Positions 11,801 to 26,000 of a DNA stretch of 64,000 nucleotides are shown here, one piece after another. The translations under genes and the position numbers were made by a program. The stretch's first letter is position 1. Each line of letters opens with the position of its first letter. Below the pieces are notes generated by a model that had not been told where the DNA came from, did not search any database, and saw nothing but the letters and a program-made list of their open reading frames with translations. This DNA comes from Linyphia triangularis (Eukaryota > Arthropoda > Arachnida > Araneae > Linyphiidae): the NCBI GenBank assembly GCA_963978545.1, contig OZ021731.1, positions 21,749,593 to 21,813,592 on the forward strand, given 5' to 3'.

Positions 11801-12997
11801 GTTGTAGGATAGAAAGATTGATTTTAAAATTTCATGAATACATGACTGAGGTATATTATTATAAATTTTTAAACATAGAAAATATTAATTTTTCTTCTCA
11901 AATCAAATTCCTCCACTTGAACATTACTTACAAAACATTTGTTCACATTTTTTAAGAGTTAAAAGTCACAAATATATACGCATGTATGATACAAATTTCC
12001 AAAAAACATGTTGGATTGATATGATTAAGATAGTAAAAGTGCATGTTAAGCCTAATATTTTTCTAAAGCACTGATTATAAAATATCTACTAAATTGTATG
12101 CAGAATACATATACACATTTTGAAAAAGAACAGGATTCTACAATATATTATAACACAACCTATTAAAGATTAAAATTATTATATAATGTCTGCACACATC
12201 AAATGCCTGTATGACATTTCTTCATGCAAAAGTATTTAGTTCATTTTAATATAAATTTTGTAAAGTAAAAGAGTATTAGTTTAATGCAGAAAAAAACGTG
12301 CTAAGATGTCATTTTAAAGTAGAATAATAATAAAAAAAACATCAAATGAGATTAAAAGATGTTATACAATAAAAACATAACAAATGTAAACAAAAAATAA
12401 CAATTGTCTGACATTGAGCGATTGCATAAAAGCTTTCCTTAAAACTAAAAGAAATATGCTGTATGTTAGATCAAATAAAGCTACTGACCGGTAAAGAATA
12501 ACTGTTTTGATAGAAGTGAAAAAAAAATTGCACTAATATTTTTTAAATTAAAAATAGTCCATAACTCAAAATTTTAATGTTATTTTTAAGTATATTAAAC
12601 TTAAATGTGCTAAAGGAAAAGACATACAATGAAATATGTTTAAATGATGCATAAATCAAGTTAAGACAGTATTCCTTTTTACAATCCGTAAAATGGCTGT
12701 CAATTTATTGTCCCATCGTACCGTTTCATAGGCTATTCTCTTTCTAAAATCTTCCCCCTCCCCAATGAAATACCCTCATAAACCTCTTCCACAATATTTT
12801 TTTCATGTATTACTTTTTGCCTTCACTTTACTGGTTGAAAAATAATTATCCCTTACTAAACCATCATAGTATTGTACAAGCAGGTATTTTAATAACCTAG
12901 GAAATCCTCATTATTAAAAAAATGCAAATTAATTCATATCAGACAGTCAAAAACAATAACAGTGTTAAAGTAAGTAGTAACAAGCAAGCATAGCTAG
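8815..12997. other. Intergenic region, no gene seen
   Basis: This is the upstream side of the left-edge gene. It contains an A-homopolymer near 10799-10826, a paired G-tract/C-tract at about 11184-11281, and a possible small element with ACGCGCGTT near 9591 and 9740. I found no exon or RNA gene. Confidence 0.5.
11184..11281. repeat. G-tract and C-tract inverted pair
   Basis: A GGGAGGGAGG run extending into about a dozen G lies some 70 bp before a run of about 14 C. The two tracts could pair, and the G-run could form a quadruplex. They may also be simple-sequence noise. Confidence 0.6.
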
Positions 12998-13001
12998 TTA
13001 A

Positions 13002-13267
13002 CCCTTTGGGTACATTTGACGGCTGAGATTCGTCATGCACTTGTTTTGCCTGTTAATAATGACGAACCTAATTCATCATTCAAACTAGTTTGATTGGATA
13101 GATTTTAATGTCACAAAAGCCGTGATTGGTTACGTCAAACATCGGTTGGTTTACCTATACTTTAAAAAAATAATTTGTTTGGCTGTATTCCTTTAAAGTT
13201 CCTTTATTGTTTTGAACCAACCGTTCAAAACGCAAGAATTTTCCCAAATAAATCCGTACCCAAGGGG
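13002..13267. mobile_element. TTAA-flanked MITE (CCCTTTGGGTAC ends)
   Basis: TTAA lies at 12998-13001 and 13268-13271, with ends CCCTTTGGGTAC and GTACCCAAGGGG. It has no coding capacity. The size and TTAA target fit a piggyBac-type MITE. Confidence 0.8.
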
Positions 13268-13271
13268 TTAA

Positions 13272-15456
13272 TTAAGATACCTCAATTCGTAATGAAATAA
13301 TATTTCTGAAATTAAATTCAAAGAAAAATTTATATGCAATTTTTAATTCAGTATTCAGTCCCTTTGTAATGGCTGCGATATCAACAGAAATGTTTCCATT
13401 CTGATCTGATGATATAACTTCCAATAGAAAACTATGGTTCCAGCAGACAGTTTGCTTGATGATACCAAAAGCAAAACATGAGAAAAAAAGTATATCAAAA
13501 ACACGTTTTTAGCAATATCAATTAAAAGATGGGAGTTTGCAGCCTTTTTCTGTAAGCACACAGGAGATTAATTAATATTTTCATAATTATAATTAGAAAA
13601 CAAGCCAAAACAGTTCCACAAAGGGAAGAAAATTAAATAGCAATAAAATATATAAAACTTCATTTTAAAAATACTTTTCAGTTTCTAGTTTAATTAATAG
13701 CTTAGGTGTTCTTACACTCTTATCTAAAAATCTAAAATATATTCAGTTTTTGTGTGTACAAGTAGTAAGATACACAATTTTGAAATATATGAATTGGAAT
13801 AAGTAAAATTTACAAATATAAATATTTTGTTACAGTATATACAACAATCTAACTACATTATCAACTAAAATATATTATAGAAGTAATTTTTTTAGACAAG
13901 AATAGTTTAAGTATAATTGATAATTTCAACCAGGAAGAGAGAACTTATACATCTTTATTTATACTAGATAAGCAATTATATATTTTATGGATAATAGAAG
14001 GATATATATCTATTGATATTTATGTGTTTACTATAATATCACCATAAAGGACTCGCTACTAAAATTTAAGGCAAACAGCTTAATAATTGATAATTCATAT
14101 AATTTGTACAATGTTCATTTAACATTTTTAAAAACGTGCATACATTTCTCAAACATTAACAATAGTGTTATGAAATTATCTATCTTTTAACTTTTGTACA
14201 ATAAATTTGTATAAAATACCTTTTTTTTTTTATCCGTGTCCACATACTTATTAAAATACATGTCGACAAATTCAACTTTGACTTCATTTTTAAATAAAAT
14301 AAATATTAGAAGCAGAATATGCAACAATTTTTAAACCTAGAAGCAAAAGAATATTTTGATCATTTGAAGCACGAAAGAAAAATAAATTATAATTCAAACT
14401 TTACATGACAATCGGGTGCTACATGTTTATTTACATTTTGTGCTATATTTTACATCTCAAAATAAGAATGTCGATAATAAAATGAATACTTAACAATTAG
14501 TGCTTCTAAGTATGAAAGTACTAGAACAAGCTTATTTAAAATAGTTATATGTTTGATTTAAAAAGTTTCTATTCTAATAAGCTTCAAAATTGTGAAGCTT
14601 TTCAGTGCTTTTATATTATGTTTGTTAGTTAAGGAGAGGTTTAAAACTCTCGAAAACATGTTTTAGCTTTATAAAGACATTGCAAGCCAAATCTACATAT
14701 TACGGGACATTTTCACATTGTAAATAATAAGCCAGATTTTCTATAAAAAAAAAAAAAAAACATCAACAAAAGAAACTATACACATATGGCACAATAAGGA
14801 AAAACATATAAATCACTAATAAATGGTAAAGTTGATCTAAGAGGCAATGTGAATCACAAAGTGTAGAATTGCCCAAAAAGAATTGCATCTTACACAATTT
14901 CAAATGAACATACAAAAAAAAGGAGGCAAATTTAATTTATGCACTCTTTTTTTTTTACACTAAATGCTATTAAAAATATAAAAACCTCACATTTTATGAG
15001 AACATGGCACTGTATATAAATATAATGCATTTTGGAGATTGAGCATATGCTATCCTTTGACACATTATATTTAGTGATAACCTTTAAGCTTATTGAATAA
15101 GCTGTGGGTTCAATAGTAAAAGCAAATACATATTTAATCTAATACATAATGGGAAAATGAGATTTCAAAGTAAGCTTTGAAGGTGAAAATGAGTATGATA
15201 TAGATGGCAGTGTAAACTCTAAATTGGCTATATTTTTTCCTTTTAAAACTGTAGTATAAACACAAAATAAAGCATTAATGAGATAATATTTTTACCTCCA
15301 AAATACACAAAACATTAATTATTTGGCCAATTTTGATTTCTAAACATGAAGCAACAAAAGTCTCATTAATAACAAAGTATCAAAATTAAAACCAATTTTG
15401 ATTTACTTTCTTGTTCAACACAACAATTATTAAAAGATGATCAGTGTACAAAACAG
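13272..15456. other. Intergenic or NOS1AP 3' region, no gene seen
   Basis: Very A+T-rich sequence with poly-A and poly-T runs (for example 14744-14760). Part of it may be NOS1AP 3' UTR; no coding or RNA feature is supported. Confidence 0.45.
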
Positions 15457-15460
15457 TTGA

Positions 15461-15643
15461 CTCCAAGAATAGCCCACCTCTTGGCTGCTTTTTGAAATCT
15501 CGCCAATTTGGTGACTCCTTAAGGTTGCCATATTTCTCTTTGTACTCCGTCGAAACACTGTCAAGGTTACCAACTTGGTGACGTTATTGCCACTAGCTTG
15601 GCGCACTTCCTACAAGCCGCTAAGAGGTGGGCTATTCTAGGAG
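15461..15643. mobile_element. TTAA-type MITE with 22-bp inverted ends
   Basis: Inverted ends CTCCAAGAATAGCCCACC and GGTGGGCTATTCTAGGAG match over about 22 bp with one mismatch. They are flanked by TTGA (15457-15460) and TTAA (15644-15647). The interior has CTTGGC and GGTGAC phrases similar to sequence near 35985. Confidence 0.75.
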
Positions 15644-15843
15644 TTAACCTACAAAACACTCTTTTTTCTTTAAAGACTTAGCTAAATATAAATCTTAAAT
15701 TTTTTTTAAGGTTTCATACAGTGAAATTTTTTTTAAGTGTAGTAGTTTTCAACAAACGAAAAATAAGAATGCCATACAGTAAGATATTAGAGTAGTATTC
15801 ACACAACGTAATTCTAAATAGTTCAACATATCTACTTTATAAA

Positions 15844-16053
15844 CAGGGTTCCCACTCAAATCACATAATAAAAATCAATGACTTTTAAGGACCTAAATAA
15901 TGTTTTTAAGGGCCTTTGAAAATTTGTTTTCAGATAACATGTCTTAACTTTTAAAAAAGACTTTTAAGGACCTCTAAGCATTTTCAAGTACTTTCAAGGC
16001 CTTGAAAACAAGTTCAAAAATATTAAGCACTTTTAATGACCGTGGGAACCTTG
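15844..16053. mobile_element. CAGGG-type MITE, 6-bp TSD
   Basis: The ends are CAGGGTTCCCACTC and GTGGGAACCTTG, flanked by TATAAA (15838-15843) and TATAAG (16054-16059). It is a shorter relative of the element at 7210-7532 and shares its GACTTTTAAGGACCT phrases. Confidence 0.8.
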
Positions 16054-16602
16054 TATAAGCTAATTTTGAGTGATTACATTTGAAGAAAATCATTTAAGTA
16101 TATATGTAAAAATGCTTTAGAAAATTTTAGATTATATTTTGCACCAGCTTTTACATCAGTTCACTAAAATTAAAAGCAGCAGTTCATGTAATGCTTCTTA
16201 GTATAAAAATTACCCCTTCCAGTGCCAGTAAAAATGCTATAAAAGTAAATGCTTGAGAGTATCCAATGTAACACCTTTAATAATTCATAGTGCAAATGAA
16301 TTACTCTTTTGTCTCTTAAAAATTACCATTCTTTCTGTGATAATTTCCAAATGAAAATGCATTGCAGGTCAATATAAAATAAGATGCAGGATTTAAACAA
16401 ATCAACTCCATTGATCATCTATTTGGCAGAATATTTGAGGTAGCAAAATTAAGGAATTCCACCCATACTTGCAGGAATTAGTCAAAACAAAACACATAAT
16501 ATTGATTTGAAGTCCTAGCAACAAAAAGACTTAGTAAAGAAACAGGACTAAAATGTACAAAACATGAACTTTGATCAGTACAAGGTTAGAAAACAATAAA
16601 AC

Positions 16603-17090
16603 TCAACTATTGAACAGAGACGAAAAATTGGAGTCTATAAACGACTTGGGAGACCCCGAATCAGATACAATCTTTTCGGTGGCAGTCATTTTGGCAAGAT
16701 CCCTCGTAACTTGAGCAATAAAACTCTCGGTTGTCGGGTTCTGGTGATGAACGGAAGCTTGTGAAAGGGCACCACTGTAGAAATCGCTGTCATCTCGGCT
16801 GTTATCTAACGATTTTGGGCTGTGGCCAAAAAGGGAGGAAGACCCGTAAGCCGTCGGCTCAAAATCGAAAACCTGCTTCTTCGTCCTGTAATAACCTGGG
16901 CTGGTGGAAGACTGAGAGAAAGACGGAGATCGGCTTAGAGCTGCGGTCTGGTCTGAAACCTGGTTTCCTTTTCTGGGCTGTTTGGGACTGCTGGTGACGA
17001 AGGTGTTGGGTTTGAAAAGGGCATCTAAATTGGCGGAGAAGTTCTGTTGCAAAGGACTTACGGGCAAGGACGTTCCAACAGTGTGAGAAG
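16603..17090 (-). CDS. NOS1AP: NOS1AP last coding exon
   Basis: 488 nt from the acceptor CAATTTTAG to TGA at 16605-16603. It encodes a disordered Ser/Pro/Phe-rich tail with motifs such as ALFKPNTF and [14 protein letters not shown], ending SSLFNS. No C-terminal PDZ ligand of the vertebrate type is present. Confidence 0.85.
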
Positions 17091-20000
17091 CTAAAATTGA
17101 ATAAAAACAAATTGCTTACACTTAATGAGTTAAATATTCAATCAACACTTTTGAGACCATTGACGTAAAATAGCCAATTTTTAATTTACTTTCCAGGAAT
17201 TTCCCCCCTCAGCTAAATTTCAACTTACTTTTTTGGAACCAGTTGGCCACATTTCAATTTCTAACTTTCAAAAAAAATTTCCTCATTAATTATACTTAAT
17301 ATTTTCAAGCTCCATTAATAAAGAAGAGCAGTTTCTACCATTGGAGTTGTCATTTGACAATTTCTTAAATAATTTTTATACAGAATGAAATCTAAATAGC
17401 TTTTGGACTGAAAGAGTTTAAAGTAAAAGGCACTTTCAAAACATGCACCTACATAAGTGTGAACATCACAAACATACTTATAAAGAGTGAAGATTAATCT
17501 CTATCTATTTCATAGACATCAAGACATTTTATTCTGACGATGTCAAGAAGATGTTTAATATTAACACTAACGTAATGACCAATTCAAAGTTTTAAATAAT
17601 TTTTCTCAAAAACAAACAGCATTATTAAATAGAGAAAAATAATTCATTTTGATATGCAAATAGTAAAATAGATCCACTATATTATAGCTTCAAACTTCAT
17701 TAATAATCTTCTATTATTGTTTTGAAATATGTTGCAAAAATTTTCCAGTTTTAAAGTAGTAATAGTTTTGTAGTCAATAAAGCTTGAAAAAAATAAATTA
17801 TTCTAGGTCTATGGGATAGAAAAGACAAGAAGTCAGACATCAGAGGTAACACATCTCAACCTTACTTGTATGATTTTGTATATTAAAAAGGGGTATGAGT
17901 CTTTTCTTCATAGATTTATTTCAATTCTTAAAATTGTCCTTAAGCCCTTTATAAGCTCATCTATAATAATAAAACAAGCTGTGTGTCGTTTTGTCTGACC
18001 CCCCCCCCCCCCCCAGGATCAATAGAAACCTACTTAAAATTGGAGTAGAGCTCTGAAATTTTCAGCATAAGTAGTTTTGGCCTTCTAACTGTATACATGT
18101 CAAACAGAATGTTAAAATTTTAATTAGTTCTTTTTCAATTAATTTTTTAATTAATTTTTTTTACAAAGCGACTTTAAACAGAGATACAGCTCCAAAATTT
18201 TCCACATAAGCAGTTTTAGCCTTCTAATTGTAGTTTTGAAAAGCAGAATTTTAAAATTTTGATTAAATTAATTTTCTTAAATAATTAACAATTTTTTTTT
18301 ACAAAACGACTTCTAATAGGGCTACAGCTCTGAAATACTTAACATAAGTAATTTTGGCTTTCTGATTGGACTTTTAAAAAATCAAAATTTAAATTTTTAT
18401 TTAGTTTTTTTTAGTTAAATTTTTTAAATTAATATTTTACAAAATGATTTTTAATAGGGCTACAGCTCTGAAATTTTCAACATAAGTAATTTTGGCCTTT
18501 TAATTGGACTTTTGAAAAACAGAATTTTAAATTTTTATTTAGTTTCTTTTTAGTTAAATTTTTTTAATTAATTAATATTTTACAAAATGATTTCTAATAG
18601 GGCTACAGCTCTAAAATTTTCAACATAGGTAGTTTTGGCCTTTAGAAAAACAGAATTTAAAATTTTTGTTTAGTTTCCTTTTAATTAATTTTTTAAAATT
18701 AATTATTATAAATTTTACAAAACGATTTCAAATAGGGCTACAACCTCGAAATTTTCAACATAAGTAGTTGTGGCCTTCTAATTGAATTTTTAAAAAATAG
18801 AATTTTAAAATTTTATTTGTTTTTTAATTTTTTTTAATTAACAAATATTTTACAAAACGATTTGTAATTGGGCTACAGTTCTGAAATTTTCAACACGAAT
18901 AGTTTTGGCCTTCTAATTGGACTGACAAAAAGAATGTTAAAATTTTAAATTGTTTTTTAATTAATTTTTTCACAAAAAGCAACTTCTGATAGGCTTAGAG
19001 CTCTGAAAGTTTCAACATAAGTAGTTTTGGCCTCTAATTCTGCTTTCCACAAAAACGTGTTAAAATAATTTAAAAGGGGTGTTGTATTATTGTATTAACA
19101 CTTTAAATCCCAACCCGCCCTATACCGCCTTGTAGAGAATTTCCCAGCTAACCGCCTTTCGGGCGGTTGCAGGGGTAAACGTATATTTTCAAGTGAGGGG
19201 AACTGCCCTGCTTTAGTTGTTTAAAGCGTGACGGTCCTCAACAATAGGCTATTGTGGGGCATGTAGAGGGGAGACATGGATTTAAAGTACTCAATGTCAA
19301 ACTGCCCCACCCTTTGGACATGGAGTAAGATAGTCAGGGACTTTTCTTTTATGCGAATCTTGTCATGTACTTAGCGGTGGCGTTTGTTTCATTGATAAGA
19401 CGCCAACTAAATTCTCTGACATATCAAGCAGATGACCCAACGCACACCCCTATTGCAGGCTGTATACATATAGTAATGATCTTTTAATGGTCGACAGTGA
19501 CCCCCACAGCAATCCCAGGAGTGGCAGACAGGAGAACGAGTCGGGCGAGTTCATTTCCAGTTTTTATGAATGGAAAGTATTTTTTCTCTTTGCAAGGCAG
19601 AGGCTTCCAATATTAAGGCTTTACGTAGCAATTAGATTTTAGTGAGTGAAGCAAGCTTATGCTTGAGTAGCAATGAACCTTTCAACGAGTGAAGTAAGCC
19701 TGTGTTTATGTGTCAATGAACTTTTCAGCGAATGAAGCGAGCTCTATTTTGCGTAGCGATGAACCTTCCTGCGAAAGGAGCGCCAAACACTGGGACCTTT
19801 ACACGAATGACAGATTTCTGCAATGCAAGGCCACACAGTTAGCTAAAATATTGCACAAGTTAAAATTCTGTAGTGAAGCATGGATATTCAACTAGTCTTA
19901 AATAAAAGATATCCCAACAATTCTGCTGTTACAAAGTTTATTCTTAATCAGGTAGAGGATATTAGGTTTTTGCTTTGTGAATTCCATTCAGGGTGAAAAA

Positions 20001-23000
20001 TAATTTCTGATTACTAAATATTAATGTTTTAAATGGATCTGAAAAATTAAAGAAGTTGTAAGGTGCCTAAAGCACTTTGTTGAAAAATGTTGAATATAAT
20101 AAACACTTTAATTTAATATACACGAAATATGTATTAAAAATTGTGTGAGTTGATTAAATTATCTTCCTTAAAGTAGATTCAATTCAATAATCTTCATTAT
20201 TGTAGATTCGATTTAATATACACCTTCACGTGATTTGCGATCCTTGATCGGAACAAATCCACATACACTTGATCATGTGAAAATAATGTGGTATCCAAAT
20301 TGATACCAACATAATCAAATGACAAATATAATTTTAAAAGTATAATAATATGCTAAAAAAAAAGTACTATGTTTAGTAATAATAATAAAAAGTCTTTTTA
20401 TCTTGAAAGAGTGTGGTATTCAAAAAAACTTCTATCTACTAATTAAAACTAACTTTGAGAATCACATCGTTATCAAATAAAAATTTACAAAGAAGCTGAT
20501 AAATGTTTGAACATTTGGGCTTTTGGGGAATTAAAAATTGCCAAATTCTAAACTTGTATAGAACCCTTTCAAGCACGCATGCTATATCTGGAATGTAGAT
20601 CGTTTTATTCACTGCTCACTGATCTGAATGAATGTCGTCTTCTTACAGTATAACAGAGTTAATGATGAGCGTAACTCTTATAGCATGATATAAAGTAATT
20701 TTTAGAAACATAAGAATAAAATCAATTTTATATTTCTCAATAAAGATAAAGTGAATTACACCTGCCACAACTTGAATGTGAGCTAAATAAGATCATGGAC
20801 TTTAAATTAAATCCCTGTTGCTTTATCCAGGAATGAGAGTGATCAGAGAGCAAAAAGGAGGAAATCCCAAAATTCTATAAAAAAGCAAGCGGTAGGGACG
20901 ATACCCAAAAGTTTCATAAAAAAAAACTTGTGGAAGGAATACACAAAAATTCAACAAAAAAGTATGCACGAAGGATGATTCAACAATTTTAAAGATATAA
21001 TGAAATTTCTCATACTATATAATAATTACATTTCAAATATTAGGAGCTTGTGAAGTAGTCTATGAGGGGAGCTAAGAGGGAAAATCTTTTGTTTAGACAT
21101 GAGGAAAAGTATACTTTTTGAAGGAAAAACTGGATCAGATCAGAAAAATGTGGATCCTTGAAACAAAGACAAAGAGAAGGATAATGTTATATAAAAAACC
21201 AAAAAGGAGAAAATCCTCCAAAAGGAGGAAAACTCTCATCCCTGTTTATCTGACGCAAAAGTTTCTCGATTTTGAAAAACATTCTTATAGATACAGGTAG
21301 ATTACAAGCAGACAGCCAGAGTATGACATTAGCAGTATAGAGCATAAATAGAGTTGCATAAACTCTTACATTTTCGTAATGTTACTCACCTTGCCTGTAG
21401 TTATCGAAAGAAACTCCGAATTTTGGACTGCTGTTTGTAGAACTATGAGGCAACTGCCTCCCAAGTGACGTGGAATAGTTTCTTAGGAATAAGGACTCGG
21501 AAGGAACGTTGCTGTCAGTGGGCGATTTGTTAATGGAAGTCAAGGAGTTTTGATGTCTAGTGTTCTGCAGATATTTGTCCATGTCAGAAAAAGAGTTCTG
21601 TGAGAAAAAAAATTATGTTGAAGAATTTATTTTAGGTTCATATAAATATATTGTTATATAAATTGCCCATTTAGAAAGCTGCAATTTACTATTTATATTC
21701 CAATTCAACTTTTACTTTAAAAAAATTATTATCTGACATTGTTTGGCAATCGCTTGGACCATTTCATGTGTATTATATTTGTTTATGTGGAAGTAGATTA
21801 TCATAAAACAAATTTTCTAACTGTACAGGAAAAATTATCAAATGTTTTATTAGACTTGTCTCATCCCCAACCCTAATTTATAATCATGTGTCTAACATTA
21901 CAACTAAAGTTAAGGCAATTTTCCATAAAAATCTGTATTACTTCAAACATCTTCTTCACAAAAACACAAAGATTAAAAACTTTAAACTATAGATTTTCTT
22001 TAAAAAAACTACATTCAACAAAATAAATTTATATCAAGTCACGGAAACAGCTCAAACTCCTAAAAAAAATACTTCAAATATAAATTTTCAAATAAATACA
22101 ATAAGAAACATACTTGAAGGAATGGTTCAGGAAGAAATGTTTCAACTTTTCCAGTTTTGGCAGACTTTTCTTCAACTTCATGAATATGGTTCACTAGCTT
22201 CTTTATGTGCTCTAATAATTCTCTATTATGAGCCAAAAGCTGGTAGTTTTGTGCCTTTAAAAACGGTTCACAAATTAACCAAGAAATCCAATAAAAACAA
22301 AACACAAGTCTAAAGAAAAGCTAATTTTTCATTCCTACTTTATATCCACACAAAACAATTATCCTCACTTATTCTAAAGTTGTAGGTGCTTATCTAAATG
22401 CAAGGAAACATGGCAAAAACTCATGTTGGGATACTCCTAATTGAAAAAAAAAAAAAAAAAAGAGGAATTCTTTTTATTTTTATACAAATTGATGTCTTAA
22501 ATTAATAAAATCTCATTTCGGTGACATTCTGGTGACATTTAAACAATCTCTATACATATAAGGCAAAGCCCTCACTCACTCACTCATTCACTCACTCACT
22601 GACTCACTCATCACTAATTCTCCCACTTCCCACATAGTCACAACTCTGAAAATCGGCACAAATATCAACAATGGTAAAAATAGAAAAAGTAAACTATTCC
22701 GATCTCGATTAACACACTTTAAGGGGTCGAAAAGGGGTCAAACGTTCCAAACGGGGGACATTCGAAAATCCTACTTCCCACATAGTCACAACTCTGAAAA
22801 TCGGCACAAATATCAACAATGGTAAAAATAGAAAAAGTAAACTATTCCGATCTCGATTAACACACTTTAAGGGGTCGAAAAGGGGTTAAACGTTCCAAAC
22901 GGGGGACATTCGAAAATCCTACTTCCCACATAGTCACAACTCTGAAAATCGGCACAAATATCAACAATGGTAAAAATAGAAAAAGTAAACTATTCCGATC

Positions 23001-26000
23001 TCGATTAACACACTTTAAGGGGTCGAAAAGGGGTCAAACGTTCCAAACGGGGGACATTCGAAAATCCTACTTCCCACATAGTCACAACTCTGAAAATCGG
23101 CACAAATATCAACAATGGTAAAAATAGAAAAAGTAAACTATTCCGATCTCGATTAACACACTTTAAGGGGTCGAAAAGGGGTCAAACGTTCCAAACGGGG
23201 GACATTCGAAAATCCTACTTCCCACATAGTCACAACTCTGAAAATCGGCACAAATATCAACAATGGTAAAAATAGAAAAAGTAAACTATTCCGATCTCGA
23301 TTAACACACTTTAAGGGGTCGAAAAGGGGTCAAACGTTCCAAACGGGGGACATTCGAAAATCCTACTTCCCACATAGTCACAACTCTGAAAATCGGCACA
23401 AATATCAACAATGGTAAAAATAGAAAAAGTAAACTATTCCGATCTCGATTAACACACTTTAAGGGGTCGAAAAAGGGTCAAACGTTCCAAACGGGGGACA
23501 TTCGAAAATCCTACTTCCCACATAGTCACAACTCTGAAAATCGGCACAAATATCAACAATGGTAAAAATAGAAAAAGTAAACTATTCCGATCTCGATTAA
23601 CACACTTTAAGGGGTCGAAAAGGGGTCAAACGTTCCAAACGGGGGACATTCGAAAATCCTACTTCCCACATAGTCACAACTCTGAAAATCGGCACAAATA
23701 TCAACAATGGTAAAAATAGAAAAAGTAAACTATTCCGATCTCGATTAACACACTTTAAGGGGTCGAAAAGGGGTTAAACGTTCCAAACGGGGGACATTAG
23801 AAAATCCTACTTCCCACATAGTCACAACTCTGAAAATCGGCACAAATATCAACAATGGTAAAAATAGAAAAAGTAAACTATTCCGATCTCGATTAACCCA
23901 CTTTAAGGGGTCGAAAAGGGGTTAAACGTTCCAAACGGGGGACATTCGAAAATCCTACTTCCCACATAGTCACAACTCTGAAAATCGGCACAAATATCAA
24001 CAATGGTAAAAATAGAAAAAGTAAACTATTCCGATTTCGATTAACACACTTTAAGTGGTCGAAAAGGGGTTAAATGTTCCAAACGAGGGATATCCGAATG
24101 TTCCTCTTCCAATGTAGTCATTTTTCTGATATTTTTTTGCAAATGTTAAAAAAATAAGTCATTCCAATATCGATTAACGAATTTTTAAGGGATGAAAAGA
24201 CGACGCAACATTGAAACTATACGAGGATTAACTTAATGTCTAATTAACTTAATTCCAATACAGCTACTACTTTGAAATTTAGAACTAAGAGCAAACATAA
24301 ACACAATAAACTATTCCAGTTTACTATTCACAATTATAAATTTCGTTTAAAATGTCAACAAAGGAAAGTTCCTATTTTGATAAATCAATTTGTCGGGATC
24401 GAAATGGGAGCAAAGTCTGAAGTGTAGAATACATGAATGTCTTTTGATCGCTAAAATGCTAATGGTAAAATTTCGTAGCGCAGCACGGGTATTCAGCTAG
24501 TAGCACATATATCACTGCATTTTTTACTAAACTTAGAATAGTATTGTTTGAGGCTGAATCATTCTCATCCAAGACAAGTTGTTCTGATATCTAGGTATAA
24601 ACTATAATAGATAAAGGTAAATTTTTATAACCACCACATTAGATAGTGTTTTCAAATCAACCTTTAAAGCATTGAAATGAATTTAAATTGGAAAGTACAG
24701 TTTCATAATAAAATTTCACTTACAAAATATTTTTTTAATTTCAATCAAAGCAAAAAACAAAGTCCTCTGTGCTTTGTTTGTGTTTGCAAAATTAAAAACG
24801 TACATTTATGAACTTTAAAAGATTTTGGGGGTTTTCCAAAAAATAATATAACATATTTAATTTGAAATTACAGTAAAATATCCGAAATCCGGACCTTTTC
24901 CAGCATTTCTTTCTTTAAACTTCTTTTTTTTTACAGAAGTTTGTCCTTTTCCGAAAGTGATGACAATGAAAACGAAGTGGTTGAGGATAAAATTTCCAAG
25001 GGCCAGTTAGTTAAAGTATTAGGCACTGCAATTAAGGGACTAGAGCAGAGAGACAATTTCAAAATCAGAAATAGGGAGGATTCATAAAACAGAAAATAAG
25101 TTAACCAAAAGTCAAAACTATTAAAACAGCTAACCTTAAAACAAATGCTTCTCCAAACCACATAAAGTTAAATAAGATTTTTTCGTAATTTATTGCATTG
25201 ATTTTGTGTATCAATAATAATGTGTCCTGAAGTCTGGAATTTTCCAAAATCTGGAATCGCTGACACATCAGCAATTCTGGATTTCGGGTGAAGACAATTC
25301 TGGATTTCGAGTGAAGAAGTCCGGATTAAGGGTGAATTGCTAAACTGTCGGTGATTCCAGATACTCTACTGCACATTTTATTTTAATATAGGGATAAACA
25401 TTATGAGTGCATTAACAAAAGATTATTACTTGAGCCTCATGACGTGCTGTAGTTTCTGCTGACAATTGATCTTTCAACAACTGCACTTGCCCCACTATTG
25501 ACTGCATCTGTTGATTTTTTTGTTCTAATTGTTCCTTCAGCATTTGAATATGATGTTGCACACTTGGAGATTCAGAAATTTGAGAATTCGGACCATTTGC
25601 TTTATGTGGCTGCAAAATAATAATAATGTAAATTAAATACAATAACAAAATATTTGTGCATGACTTTAAATTTTTCTGTTACAGAAGTATAATTTGCCTT
25701 AATACATTCTCTATTTGTAAGACTAAAACATATTCTGGTAAGTTGTAGCACTAAAATGGAAAGGTGAATACAGAGATAAAAAGGAGTGATTAGTGGGTAT
25801 ATGGAACAGCACACAAAAAAAGATATTTAATTAAATATAACAATTTACAGGGATGAGAGTGATCAGAGAGCAAAAAGGAGGAAATTCAAAAATTCGTTGA
25901 AAAAGCTCGCGGATGGAATACACAAAAATTCAACAAAAGAGTATGCAGGAAGGATAATTCAATAATTTTAAAGATACAATGAAATTTCTCATACTATATA

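Noticed and set aside
21118..21300. Lysine/arginine-rich open frame
   Set aside because: It lies mostly within the 20828-21244 transposon and is a composition effect of AAAAAGGAGG phrases.
22629..24110. Regular array resembling a CRISPR locus
   Set aside because: The whole 148-bp unit is conserved with no variable spacers, and the context is an animal Helitron.
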